Below are positions 57,501 through 64,000 of a DNA stretch of 64,000 nt, piece by piece. Under the pieces are notes generated by a model that did not search any database, had not been told where the DNA came from, and worked only from the letters and a program-made list of their open reading frames with translations. Source of the DNA: Cupriavidus sp. AU9028 (GTDB taxonomy: Bacteria > Pseudomonadota > Gammaproteobacteria > Burkholderiales > Burkholderiaceae); contig NZ_JAIMCG010000001.1 of NCBI RefSeq assembly GCF_019795295.1, forward strand, positions 434,001 to 498,000, written 5' to 3'. Within the stretch, counting starts at the first letter, position 1; each line of letters begins with the position of its first letter. Made by a program: the position numbers and the translations under genes.

Positions 57501-58676
57501 CTACTTCGACAACACCCGCATCGCCTGCTCCAGCCCGGCGATGGTCACCGGATACATCCGCGTCTTCATGATCTGGTGAATCAGCGTCACCGACTGGCGG
57601 TATTGCCACAGGCCCTCTGGCTCCGGATTGAGCCAGACGAAGCGGGGGAACTGCTCGATCAGCCGGTTCAGCCAGACCGCGCCCGCTTCCTCGTTGTTGT
57701 ACTCCACCGAGCCGCCGGGCTGCAGGATTTCGTACGGACTCATGGTCGCGTCGCCGACGAAGATCACCTTGTAGTCCGGCGTGTACTTGTGGATCAGGTC
57801 CCAGGTCGCGATCTTCTCGGCGTGGCGGCGCCGGTTGTTCTTCCATACATGGTCGTAGACGCAGTTGTGGAAGTAGTAATACTCCAGGTGCTTGAACTCG
57901 GTCTTGGCGGCGGAGAACAGCTCCTCGATGCGCTGGATGTGGTCGTCCATCGAGCCGCCCACATCCATCAGCATCAGCACCTTGACCTTGTTGTGCCGCT
58001 CGGGCCGCAGCCGGATATCGAGCAGGCCGGCATTGGCCGCGGTGGACTGGATGGTGTCGTCCAGATCCAGCTCGGTGTCCGCCCCTTCGCGGGCGAAACG
58101 GCGCAGCCGCCGCAGCGCGACCTTGATATTGCGCGTGCCCAGTTCGACCTGGTCGTCGTAGTCCTTGTAGGCGCGCGCTTCCCACACCTTGATCGCGGTG
58201 CGGTTGCCCGCCGACGGCCCGCCGATGCGGATGCCTTCGGGGTTGTAGCCGCCGTGGCCGAACGGCGAGGTGCCGCCGGTGCCAATCCACTTGTTGCCGC
58301 CTTCGTGCTTTTCCTTCTGCTCGTCCAGGAGCTGGCGCAGCCGCTCCATCAGCTTGTCGAGCCCGCCCATCGCCTCGACCTTGGCCTTCTCCTCCGGCGT
58401 CAATTCGCGCTGCAGCGTCTTTTGCAGCCACTCCAGCGGAATGTCCGACTTCCAGTCGATGAGGCTCTCGACGCCCTTGAAGTACGCGGCGAACGTTTGA
58501 TCGAACTTGTCGAAGTGCTTCTCGTCCTTGACGAGGGTCATGCGCGCCAGGTAATAGAACTCGTCGATCGACGGCGCGATGACCTGGGCCTTCAGCGCTT
58601 CCAGCATCGTCAGGTATTCCTTGACCGAAACGGGGAGCCTGGCGTGTCGCAGAGAGAAGAAGAAATCGATCAGCAT
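57501..58676 (-). CDS. VWA-domain protein (CoxE-like, COG3552)
   Basis: A 391-residue protein. The first 125 residues are helical (LRHARLPVSVKEYLTMLEAL; acidic KVEAMGGLDKLMERLRQLLDEQKEKH in pieces). A Gly-rich linker follows, then a von Willebrand A domain from about residue 230 whose metal site DVGGSMD (Asp238, Ser242) is intact. Such proteins pair with MoxR AAA ATPases to remodel or load cofactors (CoxD/CoxE, CbbQ/CbbO). The partner ATPase is encoded upstream in the same operon. The client is not visible in this window. Confidence 0.9.
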   Translation of the reverse strand: MLIDFFFSLRHARLPVSVKEYLTMLEALKAQVIAPSIDEFYYLARMTLVKDEKHFDKFDQTFAAYFKGVESLIDWKSDIPLEWLQKTLQRELTPEEKAKVEAMGGLDKLMERLRQLLDEQKEKHEGGNKWIGTGGTSPFGHGGYNPEGIRIGGPSAGNRTAIKVWEARAYKDYDDQVELGTRNIKVALRRLRRFAREGADTELDLDDTIQSTAANAGLLDIRLRPERHNKVKVLMLMDVGGSMDDHIQRIEELFSAAKTEFKHLEYYYFHNCVYDHVWKNNRRRHAEKIATWDLIHKYTPDYKVIFVGDATMSPYEILQPGGSVEYNNEEAGAVWLNRLIEQFPRFVWLNPEPEGLWQYRQSVTLIHQIMKTRMYPVTIAGLEQAMRVLSK

Positions 58677-58708
58677 GGCGGGACTCGTTGGCAGCGGTGG
58701 CGCGCGCG

Positions 58709-59314
58709 TCAGCGCGGCAGTTCCAGCCGATAGTGCAAATGGCGCCTTACCGTCGGCCATTCGCTGGCGATGATGGAGAACACCACGGTATCGCGCAGCG
58801 AGCCGTCGGGCATCGCCATGTGGTTGCGCAACACCCCATCCTGCTTGGCGCCCAGGCGCGCGATGGCCGCGCGGCTCTGGTGGTTCATCCAGTGGGTGCG
58901 GAACTCCACCGCGATGCAGCGCAGTTGCTCGAAGGCATGCGCGAGCAGCAGCAGCTTGCACTCGGTATTGACTGCGGTGCGCTGCGCGCTGCGGGCATAC
59001 CAGGTATGGCCGATCTCCAGCCGGCGATGCACCGCATCGACGTTGAACATCCGCGTGGTGCCCACCACCGGACCCGGCAGCCCGTTGTCGACCCGGCGCA
59101 CGACGAACGGCATGGCGCCCGCCTGCTCCCGCTGATCGAGCGCCGCCCGGATCCAGTCATGCAGCGTGTCGGGCGAGGGCACCGAGGTGTACCACAGGTT
59201 CCAGAGTTCGCCGTCGCTCGCCGCGGCGCGCAGTTCGGCTTCGTGCGCCAGGTCCAGCGGCTCCAGCATGGCGTGGCGCCCCTCCAGCACGATCGGCTCG
59301 ATCAGTCGTGTCAT
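58709..59314 (-). CDS. GNAT family N-acetyltransferase (RimJ/RimL-like)
   Basis: A 201-residue acetyltransferase. The N-terminal part has ALMLEPLDLAHEAELRA-type sequence (here HAMLEPLDLAHEAELRAAA) and GTTRMFNVDAVHRRLEIGHTWY. The acetyl-CoA site is around NTECKLLLLAHAFEQL. RAAIARLGAKQDGVLRNH and DTVVFSIIASEWP finish the GNAT fold in the RimJ/RimL manner. It lies between the MoxR and VWA genes with 22-nt and 32-nt gaps, an unusual intruder in that pair. Confidence 0.88.
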   Translation of the reverse strand: MTRLIEPIVLEGRHAMLEPLDLAHEAELRAAASDGELWNLWYTSVPSPDTLHDWIRAALDQREQAGAMPFVVRRVDNGLPGPVVGTTRMFNVDAVHRRLEIGHTWYARSAQRTAVNTECKLLLLAHAFEQLRCIAVEFRTHWMNHQSRAAIARLGAKQDGVLRNHMAMPDGSLRDTVVFSIIASEWPTVRRHLHYRLELPR

Positions 59315-59336
59315 CGTCGCTCCCGCTTGCGCCGGC

Positions 59337-60218
59337 TCAGCGATTGGCGCGGTTCATGAACACCAGCCGCTCGAACAGATGCACGTCCTGCTCGTTCTTC
59401 AGCAGCGCGCCGTGCAGCGGTGGAATGGCCGCCTTCTTGTCCGGGCTGCGCAGCGCCTCGGGCGGAATGTCCTCGGCCATCAGCAGCTTCAGCCAGTCGA
59501 TCAGTTCGGAGGTCGACGGCTTCTTCTTCAGCCCCGGCAGGTTGCGCATCGCATAGAACGATTCCAGCGCCGCCGTCACCAGTTCGCGCTTGATGCCGGG
59601 ATAGTGCACGTCGACGATGCGCTGCATGGTCTCCGCGTCGGGGAACTTGATGTAGTGGAAGAAGCAGCGGCGCAGGAACGCGTCTGGCAGTTCCTTCTCG
59701 TTGTTCGAGGTGATGATCACCAGCGGACGATGACGCGCCTTCACCAGTTCGCGCGTCTCGTAGACGTAGAACTCCATCCGGTCCAGTTCGCGCAGCAGGT
59801 CGTTGGGGAACTCGATGTCCGCCTTGTCGATTTCGTCGATCAGCAGCACCACCGGCTCGTCGGCCTCGAACGCCTGCCACAGTACGCCCTTGACGATGTA
59901 GTTGCGGATATCGTGGACGCGGTCGTCCCCCAGCTGCGAGTCGCGCAGCCGCGAGACCGCGTCGTACTCGTACAGGCCCTGCTGCGCCTTGGTGGTCGAC
60001 TTGATATGCCATTGCAGCAGCGGCATGCCCAGCGCCGCGGCGACTTCCTCTGCAAGCATGGTCTTGCCGGTGCCCGGCTCGCCCTTGATCAGCAGCGGAC
60101 GCTGCAGCGTGCGAGCGGCGTTCACCGCGAGCTTCAGGTCGTCGGTGGCGACGTAGTGCTCGCTGCCTTCGAAGCGGGTGGAGGAGGCCGCGGTCGCGGC
60201 GGATCGGGTGTCGTTCAT
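59337..60218 (-). CDS. MoxR-family AAA+ ATPase
   Basis: A 293-residue AAA+ protein. Walker A GEPGTGKT is at residues 46-53, Walker B LLIDE at 125-129, the sensor ITSNNEKELPDAFLRRCF follows, and the lid is in the C-terminal third (SELIDWLKLLMAEDIPPEAL). MoxR ATPases act with VWA partners as chaperones for metallo-enzymes or complexes. I chose the ATG that gives MNDTRSAATAASS. The gene heads an operon with GNAT and VWA genes. The target enzyme is unknown. Confidence 0.92.
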   Translation of the reverse strand: MNDTRSAATAASSTRFEGSEHYVATDDLKLAVNAARTLQRPLLIKGEPGTGKTMLAEEVAAALGMPLLQWHIKSTTKAQQGLYEYDAVSRLRDSQLGDDRVHDIRNYIVKGVLWQAFEADEPVVLLIDEIDKADIEFPNDLLRELDRMEFYVYETRELVKARHRPLVIITSNNEKELPDAFLRRCFFHYIKFPDAETMQRIVDVHYPGIKRELVTAALESFYAMRNLPGLKKKPSTSELIDWLKLLMAEDIPPEALRSPDKKAAIPPLHGALLKNEQDVHLFERLVFMNRANR

Positions 60219-60819
60219 GTCGCGGTGTGGGAACTGGAAATGGGTCGGAGCAGGGTCGAAGCCAATGCCAAGGATCGTTCGGGAGAGCCGTGCCGCGCAA
60301 GCGCCGATGGCACCGATCGCCGCGCTGTCGCCGCGGCATTGGTGGAAACCCCGAGGGCGGCTTTGCGACACTGCGGGCCGTTGCCCTTGCCCCGGCGATG
60401 CCGCACGGCACGCCCCTTTTCGGCCCGGCCATCGGCGCGGTGCAATTCGGCAAAACAGGCAAAAAATCCGGGAAAAACCCGCTGAAACGCGCCTTGTGCC
60501 ATTCCTCGGCACGGGTCGGAAAACGGGCCGGAATGGGCCAGTATAAAAGACCTTTTCACCCCGTGCGCATCGGGGGAGGCCGTCTGGACAGTCGCGTGCC
60601 GCCTGCTGTACACTGCGCCGGTTTGACGCGCCCCACGTCCGATCCCTCCTCGCGCCGCCGCGCGCGTTCCCCACCTGTGCGGCAGCACCGGAGCCGCGAT
60701 CACGATTACGGGTCAGCATCAGGCAGATGCCCGGCCCCGGTCTTGCCTCTGCCTGGAAGTTCATGGCTTGCTCGACGGCAAGGCCATGCGGGGTTTTCCA
60801 CTTCCAAACAGCGACGACA
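60219..60819. other. 601-nt gene-free region between the MoxR operon and cytochrome c genes
   Basis: No coding frame here looks real: the open frames are antisense or have no ribosome binding site. The stretch is expected to hold promoters for both divergent units. A candidate for the cytochromes is TGGACA - 18 nt - TACACT at 60585-60614. Nothing else recognisable was found. Confidence 0.5.
60585..60614 (+). promoter_or_regulatory. Candidate sigma-70 promoter for the cytochrome c genes
   Basis: TGGACA and TACACT with 18-nt spacing, about 205 nt upstream of the first cytochrome start. Confidence 0.35.
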
Positions 60820-61164
60820 ATGAAAAAGCTCCTCGGAATGGTGCTGGTCGCGGCCGCAACGGCCGCGCAGGCGCAGGAAGTCAAGGGCAATGTGGAGGCA
60901 GCCAGAGACAAGGTCGCGATGTGCATCGGGTGTCATGGGATTCCCGGTTACCGCGCCTCGTTTCCGGAAGTGTATGACGTACCGTTGATCGGCGGCCAGA
61001 ACGCCAGGTACATCGAGAACGCGCTGAAGGACTATCAGAAGGGCGTGCGCAAGCACCCCACGATGCGAGGCATCGCCGCGACCCTGACCGACCAGGATAT
61101 CGCCGATGTGGCGGCCTACTACGCCCAGCAGAAGCCGGGCTCCGCCAACAATCCGCAGAAGTGA
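60820..61164 (+). CDS. Small c-type cytochrome (class I), first of two
   Basis: A 114-residue secreted cytochrome. A short signal peptide ends AAQAQ near residue 17. The heme site is CIGCH (Cys35, Cys38, His39), followed by the cytochrome-c4/c553-like text YRASFPEVYDVPLIGGQNARYI and a C-terminal ALTDQDIADVAAYYAQQ-type helix (TLTDQDIADVAAYYAQQ). The axial methionine is probably in HPTMRGIAA. It likely shuttles electrons in the periplasm. A second cytochrome gene follows after 11 nt. Confidence 0.92.
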   Translation: MKKLLGMVLVAAATAAQAQEVKGNVEAARDKVAMCIGCHGIPGYRASFPEVYDVPLIGGQNARYIENALKDYQKGVRKHPTMRGIAATLTDQDIADVAAYYAQQKPGSANNPQK

Positions 61165-61175
61165 GGGACAGGGAC

Positions 61176-61589
61176 ATGACGACGCTGAACACGCTCTGCC
61201 GCGCGCCCCGCGCCTTCGTGCTCGCCGCCGCGGTGCTGGCCGCACCGGTGACCGGCGCGCAGGCTGCCGATATCGCCGCCGGCAAGGCGCTGGTGGAAAA
61301 GGCCAACTGCGCCGCCTGCCATGGCGCGGACATGAAGACGCCGATCGCACCGGAATACCCCAAGCTCGCCGGACAGCACGAGAGCTACCTGTACCACGCG
61401 CTGGTGGCCTACCAGATCAGCGGCAATCCGCAGGTGGGTCGCGCGAACGCGATCATGCAGGGCCAGGTCAACGCCAATCCGGGTATCGTCGGCAAGGACG
61501 GCAAGCCGCGACCGTTTACACGGCAGGAACTGCGCGACATGGCGGCTTATATCAGCTCGCTGCGCGGGGACCTGGTGTTGAAGAAGTAG
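61176..61589 (+). CDS. Small c-type cytochrome (class I), second of two
   Basis: A 137-residue secreted cytochrome. The signal peptide ends TGAQAAD near residue 31. The heme site is CAACH (Cys45, Cys48, His49). LAGQHESYLYHALVAYQISGNPQVGRANAIM carries the distal region with Met candidates, and LRDMAAYISSLRGDL is the closing helix. It resembles cytochrome c4/c553 halves; together the two small proteins mimic the two-domain c4. The ribosome binding site is GAGGGACAGGGAC. The gene converges on a truncated toxin gene nine bases away. Confidence 0.92.
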   Translation: MTTLNTLCRAPRAFVLAAAVLAAPVTGAQAADIAAGKALVEKANCAACHGADMKTPIAPEYPKLAGQHESYLYHALVAYQISGNPQVGRANAIMQGQVNANPGIVGKDGKPRPFTRQELRDMAAYISSLRGDLVLKK

Positions 61590-61598
61590 AGCAGCATG

Positions 61599-61808
61599 CT
61601 ACGGGTGGTCTCTCCTCTTTCGAGTGCAGTGGGCGGCCAGCTCGAATAGATCGTCGACACCTTCGTAGTATTGAGCCGTCTGCACTCGATTCAGGGCTCC
61701 CTCGAGGTAGCCGGCATGCTCTCCGGCCAGCCCGATCTCGGTTTCCAGGATCAGGTCGTGGATCTCACGGACCTGATCGGCGGGAATCGAGATGAACTGC
61801 GCGATCAT
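61599..61808 (-). pseudogene. Doc/Fic-type toxin fragment, C-terminus lost
   Basis: The 69-residue frame matches the N-terminal half of death-on-curing toxins: IPADQVREIHDLILETEIG, then AGYLEGALNRVQTAQYYEG and VDDLFELAAH. After that the frame runs into unrelated CTRKRRDHP and a stop. The Fic active-site motif HxFxDGNKR that should follow is absent, because the space is taken by the convergent cytochrome gene. It starts in ATGA overlap with its antitoxin-like neighbour. The fragment cannot have AMPylation or kinase activity; binding to the antitoxin is still possible. Confidence 0.75.
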
Positions 61809-62026
61809 CGCTTCGCGAGCCGCTTGATGACTTCGTTGTGCTTGGCGATGACCAGGCGCGCCTTGTCGGAAACCGTGGCGGATGGGGCTCGCACTACCTC
61901 GAGAACCCGGCCCTCGCTTTCCTTGACAGTCACCACGCTCGCCTGAGCCACCTCCCAAGTGCTGGTGGCGGGAACCCGCACGCGCGTCTTCAGCGGAACG
62001 TTGTACTTCTCGAGGGCCTTGCTCAT
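61805..62026 (-). CDS. Small antitoxin-like protein paired with the Doc fragment
   Basis: A 73-residue protein, starting MSKALEKYNVPLKTRVRVP. The family is not certain. The size, the position upstream of a doc-like frame with an ATGA overlap, and the basic C-terminal helix VIAKHNEVIKRLAKR suggest an antitoxin. The N-terminal half could be a beta-type DNA-binding fold (AbrB/MazE-like) more than a Phd one. A TATACT hexamer and the ribosome binding site CAGGAGTC lie before the ATG. It may persist because it still represses its own promoter or has been left without a toxin. Confidence 0.65.
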   Translation of the reverse strand: MSKALEKYNVPLKTRVRVPATSTWEVAQASVVTVKESEGRVLEVVRAPSATVSDKARLVIAKHNEVIKRLAKR

Positions 62027-62116
62027 GTCGACTCCTGGTGTTGTCCAAGTATACCGCTGCACAGACAGGGCCGGCCGGGATCTTGCATGGGCCAACCGCT
62101 GGGCCTTCCCTTCCGC

Positions 62117-63196
62117 CTAGTTGCCCGACCCGCGCGCCAGCCGGCGGTCGCGAACCGCCTGGGCCAGCGTTTCCAGCACCTGCACGGAATCATCCCAGCC
62201 GAGGCAGGCGTCGGTGACCGACTGGCCGTAGGTCAGCGTTTCCACCGGTGCGCCCTGCACGTGGTCCTGCCGCCCGGCGATCAGATGCGATTCCACCATG
62301 ACGCCGATGATCCGTTCCTCGCCCGCGGCAAGCTGGCGGGCAATGTCCTGGCACACCGGGATCTGGTTCTCGTGCTTCTTGCTGCTGTTCGCGTGCGACG
62401 CATCGATCATCAGGCGCGCGGCCAGTCCCGCCTTGGCGATCGCGTCACAGGCGGCGCCAACGCTTTCCGCATCGTAGTTGGGCGCCTTGCCACCGCGCAG
62501 GATGATGTGGCAGTCCTCGTTGCCGGCGGTCGAGACGATGGCGGAGTGGCCGCCCTTGGTCACCGACAGGAAATGGTGCGGCTGCGAGGCCGCCTTGATC
62601 GCGTCGACCGCGATCTTCACGTTGCCGTCGGTGCCGTTCTTGAAGCCGACCGGGCAGGACAGTCCGGAGGCCAGTTCGCGGTGGACCTGAGATTCGGTGG
62701 TGCGCGCGCCGATCGCGCCCCAGCTGACCAGGTCCGCGATGTATTGCGGGCTGATCATGTCAAGGTACTCGGTGCCGGCAGGCAGCCCCATCTCGCTGAT
62801 GTTCAGCAGCAGCTCGCGCGCGGTGCGCAGGCCGTCGTTGATCTTGAAGCTGCCGTCCATATGCGGATCGTTGATCAGACCCTTCCACCCCACCGTCGTG
62901 CGGGGCTTTTCGAAGTAGACCCGCATCACCACTTCCAGCTCGTTGCTGAAGCGGTCGCGCTGCACCTTGAGCAGCTTGGCATATTCCAGCGCGGCGCGCG
63001 TGTCGTGGATCGAGCAGGGCCCGATGATGACGATCAGCCGGTCGTCCATGCCGTGCAGGATCCGGTGCATGGCCTGACGGGCGCCATAGATGACGTCCGA
63101 CGCCTTTTCCGACAGCGAAAACTCGCGGATCAGGTGCGCCGGCGGCAGCAGTTCCTTGAGTTCGCGGATGCGAAGGTCGTCGGTGTTCTTCAACAT
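62117..63196 (-). CDS. aroG: 3-deoxy-7-phosphoheptulonate synthase (class I DAHP synthase)
   Basis: AroG condenses phosphoenolpyruvate and erythrose 4-phosphate, the first step of the shikimate pathway. The 359-residue protein has the class I layout of AroF/G/H: LPPAHLIREFSLSEKA at the N-terminus, VIIGPCSIHDTRAALEYA with the metal Cys (near residue 61), MRVYFEKPRTTVGWKGLINDP (in pieces), GARTTESQVHRELASGLSCPVGFKNGTDG, HIILRGGKAPNYD, DASHANSSKKHENQ and VMVESHLIAGRQ. The N-terminal region responsible for feedback control in this class is present. Upstream are a leader peptide rich in Phe/Tyr, antiterminator pairing and a terminator, so transcription attenuation by Phe and/or Tyr is very likely. 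Confidence 0.97.
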   Translation of the reverse strand: MLKNTDDLRIRELKELLPPAHLIREFSLSEKASDVIYGARQAMHRILHGMDDRLIVIIGPCSIHDTRAALEYAKLLKVQRDRFSNELEVVMRVYFEKPRTTVGWKGLINDPHMDGSFKINDGLRTARELLLNISEMGLPAGTEYLDMISPQYIADLVSWGAIGARTTESQVHRELASGLSCPVGFKNGTDGNVKIAVDAIKAASQPHHFLSVTKGGHSAIVSTAGNEDCHIILRGGKAPNYDAESVGAACDAIAKAGLAARLMIDASHANSSKKHENQIPVCQDIARQLAAGEERIIGVMVESHLIAGRQDHVQGAPVETLTYGQSVTDACLGWDDSVQVLETLAQAVRDRRLARGSGN

Positions 63197-63249
63197 GATG
63201 GCTCCAGTACTTTCAGTCTTGACAGGGTGGGGTGGCGCAGCGGCGGGCG

Positions 63250-63278
63250 AAAAAAAACCGCCAGGCTGGGCTGGCGGT
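63250..63278 (-). terminator. Attenuator terminator in the aroG leader
   Basis: On the minus strand ACCGCCAG pairs with CTGGCGGT (8 bp, 6-nt loop) and is followed by eight T residues, 54 nt before the aroG start. It is the 3:4 hairpin of the attenuator. The 5' arm can alternatively pair with CTGGCGG inside the leader-peptide frame. Confidence 0.9.
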
Positions 63279-63300
63279 CTTTTGCAATCTTGGAAGGTGC

Positions 63301-63372
63301 TTACGACTGTCCCTCTCCATCCGCCAGCGGTGCGAGATCGCCAAAAAAGTAAAAGTAAAACTTGGCGGACAT
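63301..63372 (-). CDS. aroG leader peptide (Phe/Tyr-rich, 23 residues)
   Basis: A short frame with ATG start and TAA stop whose codons 5-10 are TTT TAC TTT TAC TTT TTT, giving FYFYFF, then an acidic C-terminus. It lies between a sigma-70-like promoter and the attenuator hairpin. Codons 2-4 (TCCGCCA) can pair with TGGCGGA in codons 16-18, making the 1:2 hairpin that brackets the Phe/Tyr run. The Shine-Dalgarno before the ATG is weak (ACTACCCTC), which is the main doubt about translation level. The design matches pheA/pheST-type leaders. Confidence 0.85.
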   Translation of the reverse strand: MSAKFYFYFFGDLAPLADGEGQS

Positions 63373-63477
63373 GAGGGTAGTGAGGCAGTAAGTCAGTGGC
63401 TTGAATCGATGCGCTGGAAATGCGCGCGATGCAGCGATGCTGTGAAGCGGTGTCGTGCCGCTGTTCGGCGAAGGCAA

Positions 63478-63506
63478 TTTATAGCCTGATTCCGGGGGCT
63501 TGGCAA
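63478..63506 (-). promoter_or_regulatory. Sigma-70-like promoter of aroG and its leader
   Basis: TTGCCA and TATAAA with exactly 17 nt between. Transcription would begin near 63471, about 100 nt before the leader-peptide ATG. Confidence 0.7.
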
Positions 63507-63574
63507 GCGCCTTGCACGCCACGCTGTTGCGCGATGACCGCAAGGCACCTGTGTTTTCCCCCAGATTCGCTCGC

Positions 63575-64000
63575 TCAGGCGGTGCCGCCGACCGTCATGT
63601 TCTCGATCCGCAGCGTCGGCTGGCCGACCCCCACCGGCACGCTCTGGCCTTCCTTGCCGCACACGCCGATGCCGGAGTCCAGCCGCATGTCGTTGCCGAT
63701 CATGGTGACGTCCTTCAGCGATTCCGGGCCGTTGCCCACCAGCGTCGCGCCCTTCACCGGGGCGGTGATCTTGCCGTCCTCGATCAGATAGGCTTCGCTG
63801 GCGGAGAAGACGAACTTGCCGTTGGTGATGTCCACCTGGCCGCCGCCGAAGTTGACGGCATAGAGTCCGCGCTTGACGCTGGCGATGATCTCCTGCGGGT
63901 CGCGGTCGCCGTTCAGCATGTAGGTGTTGGTCATGCGTGGCATCGGCAGCGCGGCGAAGCTCTCGCGCCGGGCGTTGCCGGTGACCGGCATCTTCATCAG
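63575..64000 (-). CDS. tldD: Metalloprotease TldD, C-terminal part (gene continues beyond the window)
   Basis: TldD with TldE (PmbA) forms a zinc-dependent peptidase that degrades unfolded peptides and matures microcins and CcdA. The 141 visible C-terminal residues include [18 protein letters not shown], the metal-site Cys/His region [37 protein letters not shown] and [21 protein letters not shown]. The frame is open to the window edge. It is upstream of the aroG leader on the same strand, 69 nt before the aroG promoter. Confidence 0.95.
   Translation of the reverse strand: MMKMPVTGNARRESFAALPMPRMTNTYMLNGDRDPQEIIASVKRGLYAVNFGGGQVDITNGKFVFSASEAYLIEDGKITAPVKGATLVGNGPESLKDVTMIGNDMRLDSGIGVCGKEGQSVPVGVGQPTLRIENMTVGGTA

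Overview
The window looks like a chromosomal segment of a Burkholderiaceae bacterium of the Cupriavidus/Ralstonia type. The reasons are the high GC content, the order pnp - quinone oxidoreductase - tpiA - secG - tRNA-Leu - nuoA-N, the urt-ure cluster with a HupE/UreJ gene between ureA and ureB, and two solitary Bug-type periplasmic receptors. No phage, intact insertion sequence, CRISPR array or rRNA was seen. The species call is inference from gene order and protein resemblance; no database search was run.

Layout. Positions 1-4.0 kb hold the 3' part of pnp, a quinone oxidoreductase, tpiA and secG. Positions 4.0-19.5 kb hold a tRNA-Leu(GAG) gene and all fourteen complex I genes (nuoA-N), on one strand. 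Positions 19.5-24.8 kb hold a DUF2818 membrane protein, a Nudix ADP-sugar hydrolase, a DUF1178 protein, two acyl-CoA dehydrogenases and two MaoC-type dehydratases. Positions 24.8-37.6 kb hold a nitrogen-scavenging block: urea ABC importer urtABCDE followed by urease ureDA-ureJ-BCE-(DUF559)-FG. It is preceded by two NtrC-like sites and two -24/-12 (sigma-54) promoter matches.

Positions 37.6-50.7 kb are accessory metabolism: an MFS exporter with an AraC regulator, tRNA-Val(CAC), a LysR regulator, an acyl-CoA dehydrogenase, a glutathione transferase, a Bug receptor, and an operon of 3-hydroxyacyl-CoA dehydrogenase, enoyl-CoA hydratase and an APH-fold kinase, then a second glutathione transferase and a methionine-type aminotransferase. 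Positions 50.7-60.2 kb hold a PIN protein, yaaA, an M14 carboxypeptidase, a lipoprotein with a basic tail, a Bug/N-formylglutamate amidohydrolase operon, a LysR regulator, and a MoxR ATPase/acetyltransferase/VWA operon. Positions 60.8-64 kb hold two small c-type cytochromes, a truncated Phd/Doc-like locus, aroG and the end of tldD.

The strongest non-coding discovery is upstream of aroG. A 23-codon leader peptide with six consecutive Phe/Tyr codons (FYFYFF) sits behind a sigma-70-like promoter. It is followed by mutually exclusive 1:2, 2:3 and 3:4 pairings, the last being a U-rich terminator. This is the layout of ribosome-mediated attenuation for a DAHP synthase.

A second theme is a GC-rich palindromic intergenic repeat present in seven copies. 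One copy lies inside the urease operon, supplies the C-terminal tail of a DUF559 protein, and places that protein's stop codon on the ureF start.
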